DNA of 7,032 bases, taken from assembly GCA_025361325.1 (NCBI GenBank), contig JANYAL010000171.1, positions 1 through 7,032 of the forward strand, given 5' to 3'. The translations under genes and the position numbers were made by a program. Origin of the DNA: Bacteroidota bacterium (GTDB lineage Bacteria; Bacteroidota; Bacteroidia; Chitinophagales; Chitinophagaceae). Shown piece by piece: positions 5,975 through 7,032 of the stretch. The notes under the pieces were generated by a model. The model saw nothing but the letters and a program-made list of their open reading frames with translations, made no database searches and was not told where the DNA came from. Numbering within the stretch: position 1 is the first letter of the stretch; the number at the start of each line of letters is the position of its first letter.

Positions 5975-6403
5975 TCAATTGTTCAGTTTAGCCCTGTCTT
6001 CAATTTTTTTCTTTATCATTTCCTGCTGCATGGCTTTTATCTTTTCCTTTTGTTCAGGATCTAATATGGATTGCATATGCCGGGCCTGCACTCTCTTCAA
6101 TTCCTTTAGTTGAGCTGCTTTTTGTTCAGGGGATAATGTAGAATCAATTGTTATGGCATCTTTTTTCATATTACGCTGTTCACGAAACTCCTTCAGTTTC
6201 AATTTCTGTTCACGGGTCAGGTTAAGATCCCTGATCATGTTCTTTCGGCTGGATGTTCCGGAAATATCGGGGACTTGGTTTCTTACCAGGTTTGACATAG
6301 AGTCAACTTGACCATTAATACGGGGCTTAACAATTCTCTCTACCTGCGCCTGGGATATGAACGCAACAATCGTAATGACAATGGAAACAAACATTTTCTT
6401 CAT
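5975..6403 (-). CDS. Exported LTxxQ/Spy-like small protein
   Basis: 142-residue protein with an N-terminal signal peptide (MKKMFV, then a hydrophobic stretch ending in AFISQAQ near residue 20) and a charged, almost wholly helical mature part rich in Lys, Glu, Gln and Met. It carries three related motifs: LTREQKLKLKEF (62-73), LSPEQKAAQLKEL (90-102) and LDPEQKEKIKAM (114-125). This is the LTxxQ pattern of the Spy/CpxP periplasmic proteins. In E. coli, Spy is an ATP-independent chaperone and CpxP an envelope-stress modulator; the role here is inferred and could differ. No transmembrane anchor or lipobox Cys is visible after the signal peptide, so a soluble periplasmic location fits. ATG 6403 gives a clean signal peptide. 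It lies alone between two terminators, so it needs its own promoter in 6404-6473, where I see no TAnnTTTG box. That would fit an alternative sigma factor, but is not evidence for one. Confidence 0.75.
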   Translation of the reverse strand: MKKMFVSIVITIVAFISQAQVERIVKPRINGQVDSMSNLVRNQVPDISGTSSRKNMIRDLNLTREQKLKLKEFREQRNMKKDAITIDSTLSPEQKAAQLKELKRVQARHMQSILDPEQKEKIKAMQQEMIKKKIEDRAKLNN

Positions 6404-6473
6404 GTACCCGTAGTTTCAGCATCATAGACGGTTAACCCGGAGAAAGGTTTAATGGGGTTGAACATTTTACCAT

Positions 6474-6501
6474 AAAAAAACCGGGTCACAATGGACCCGG
6501 T
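6474..6501 (-). terminator. Strong intrinsic terminator of glnN
   Basis: On the - strand accgggtc and gacccggt (6501-6494 and 6487-6480) form a perfect 8-bp GC-rich stem around a 6-base loop. A run of seven T starts with the last stem base (6480-6474). It begins 17 bp after the glnN stop codon. Confidence 0.92.
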
Positions 6502-6517
6502 ACTAGTATGAAATAAA

Positions 6518-7032
6518 TCATCTTAAAAATAGGATCTCCCTGTATTTTGGCAAAGGCCATAAGGTATCATCCACCAGCAACTCCAGTTTATCCACATGGT
6601 ATCTTATCATATCGAAATACTTGTCCTTAACCTGGTCGCAGTAAGCGATCGCTCTTGCCCTGCTGTCTGTGATCTCATTTGTCTTTTTCCTGCTTTCAAT
6701 CATCTTTTCAACATTATCACTGATTATGCCGATATGCTCACTTATCTTTTCTATAACAAGCAACTGGTTGGCATAGGTCTTTTCTGAAAAACCGGCTTGC
6801 TTAAGCCCGTGTACATTGCTGATGAGTATATTTTGATATTTTATTGCTGCGGGAAGTATCAAAGTGGTAGCCAGGTCACCCATCACCCTTGCTTCAATCT
6901 GCACTTTCTTGATATAGGCCTCCAGCATGATCTCATGGCGGGCTTCCAACTCAGCATGATTATATACTTCGTTGCTTTCAAAAAGATGTTTAACCTTATT
7001 GGTCACATAAGCATCCAGGGCAAGCGGGGTGG
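6518..7032 (-). CDS. glnN: Glutamine synthetase type III, C-terminal part (5' end missing)
   Basis: Makes glutamine from glutamate, ammonia and ATP in the cytoplasm. Type III enzymes are about 700-730 residues and common in Bacteroidota. Only the last 170 residues are in view, starting TPLALDAYVTNKVKHLFES and running to REILFLR. The block LEARHEIMLEAYIKKVQIE followed by ARVMGDLATTLILPAAIKYQN is characteristic of the type III C-terminal helical region and is absent from types I and II. The rest is amphipathic helix, ending with PLPKYREILF, the usual tail. The catalytic barrel residues lie outside the window. The GTG at 7006 is an internal Val codon, since the frame stays open to the window edge. 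A strong terminator follows at 6501-6474, so the gene ends its transcript here. Confidence 0.93.
   Translation of the reverse strand, partial: TPLALDAYVTNKVKHLFESNEVYNHAELEARHEIMLEAYIKKVQIEARVMGDLATTLILPAAIKYQNILISNVHGLKQAGFSEKTYANQLLVIEKISEHIGIISDNVEKMIESRKKTNEITDSRARAIAYCDQVKDKYFDMIRYHVDKLELLVDDTLWPLPKYREILFLR

Overview
The window reads as ordinary chromosomal DNA of a member of the Bacteroidota, most likely the Chitinophagia. The evidence is cumulative. There is a type III glutamine synthetase (GlnN). There is an oligopeptide-type ABC ATPase with two nucleotide-binding domains in one chain. The aspartokinase has the IDGMHNNDPR wording I associate with this phylum. TAnnTTTG-type -7 boxes sit upstream of genes, and Shine-Dalgarno sequences are mostly weak or absent. 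The phylum is well supported; the class is a guess from protein style. I see no mobile element, CRISPR array, tRNA, rRNA or origin.

Layout on the + strand: the window opens inside the ATPase gene (1-1000, 5' end missing). A 169-bp gap follows, with a good promoter and a foldable leader, and then queA (1170-2219) for queuosine tRNA modification. After queA come 637 bp without a convincing gene. That stretch holds an AT-only palindrome, a GC-rich inverted-repeat cluster and a terminator-like hairpin. A small membrane protein of the DUF962/Mpo1-like family follows (2857-3321).

Layout on the - strand, read right to left: the C-terminal part of glnN (enters at 7032, ends 6518) is closed by a strong intrinsic terminator. 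A short exported LTxxQ/Spy-like protein (6403-5975) is closed by a second terminator. Then come an LDH2-family NAD(P)-dependent 2-hydroxyacid dehydrogenase (5827-4751) and a monofunctional aspartokinase, lysC (4718-3396). The last two are 32 bp apart and probably co-transcribed. lysC converges on the Mpo1-like gene across a 74-bp gap where I see no clear terminator.

The genes are mostly independent housekeeping units: peptide-type transport, tRNA modification, lipid or membrane function, aspartate-family amino acid synthesis, envelope proteostasis and nitrogen assimilation. I do not see a new multi-gene system. The items most worth a second look are non-coding: the structured queA leader with its overlapping short ORF, the structured queA-DUF962 gap, and an apparently leaderless start for the LDH2-family gene.
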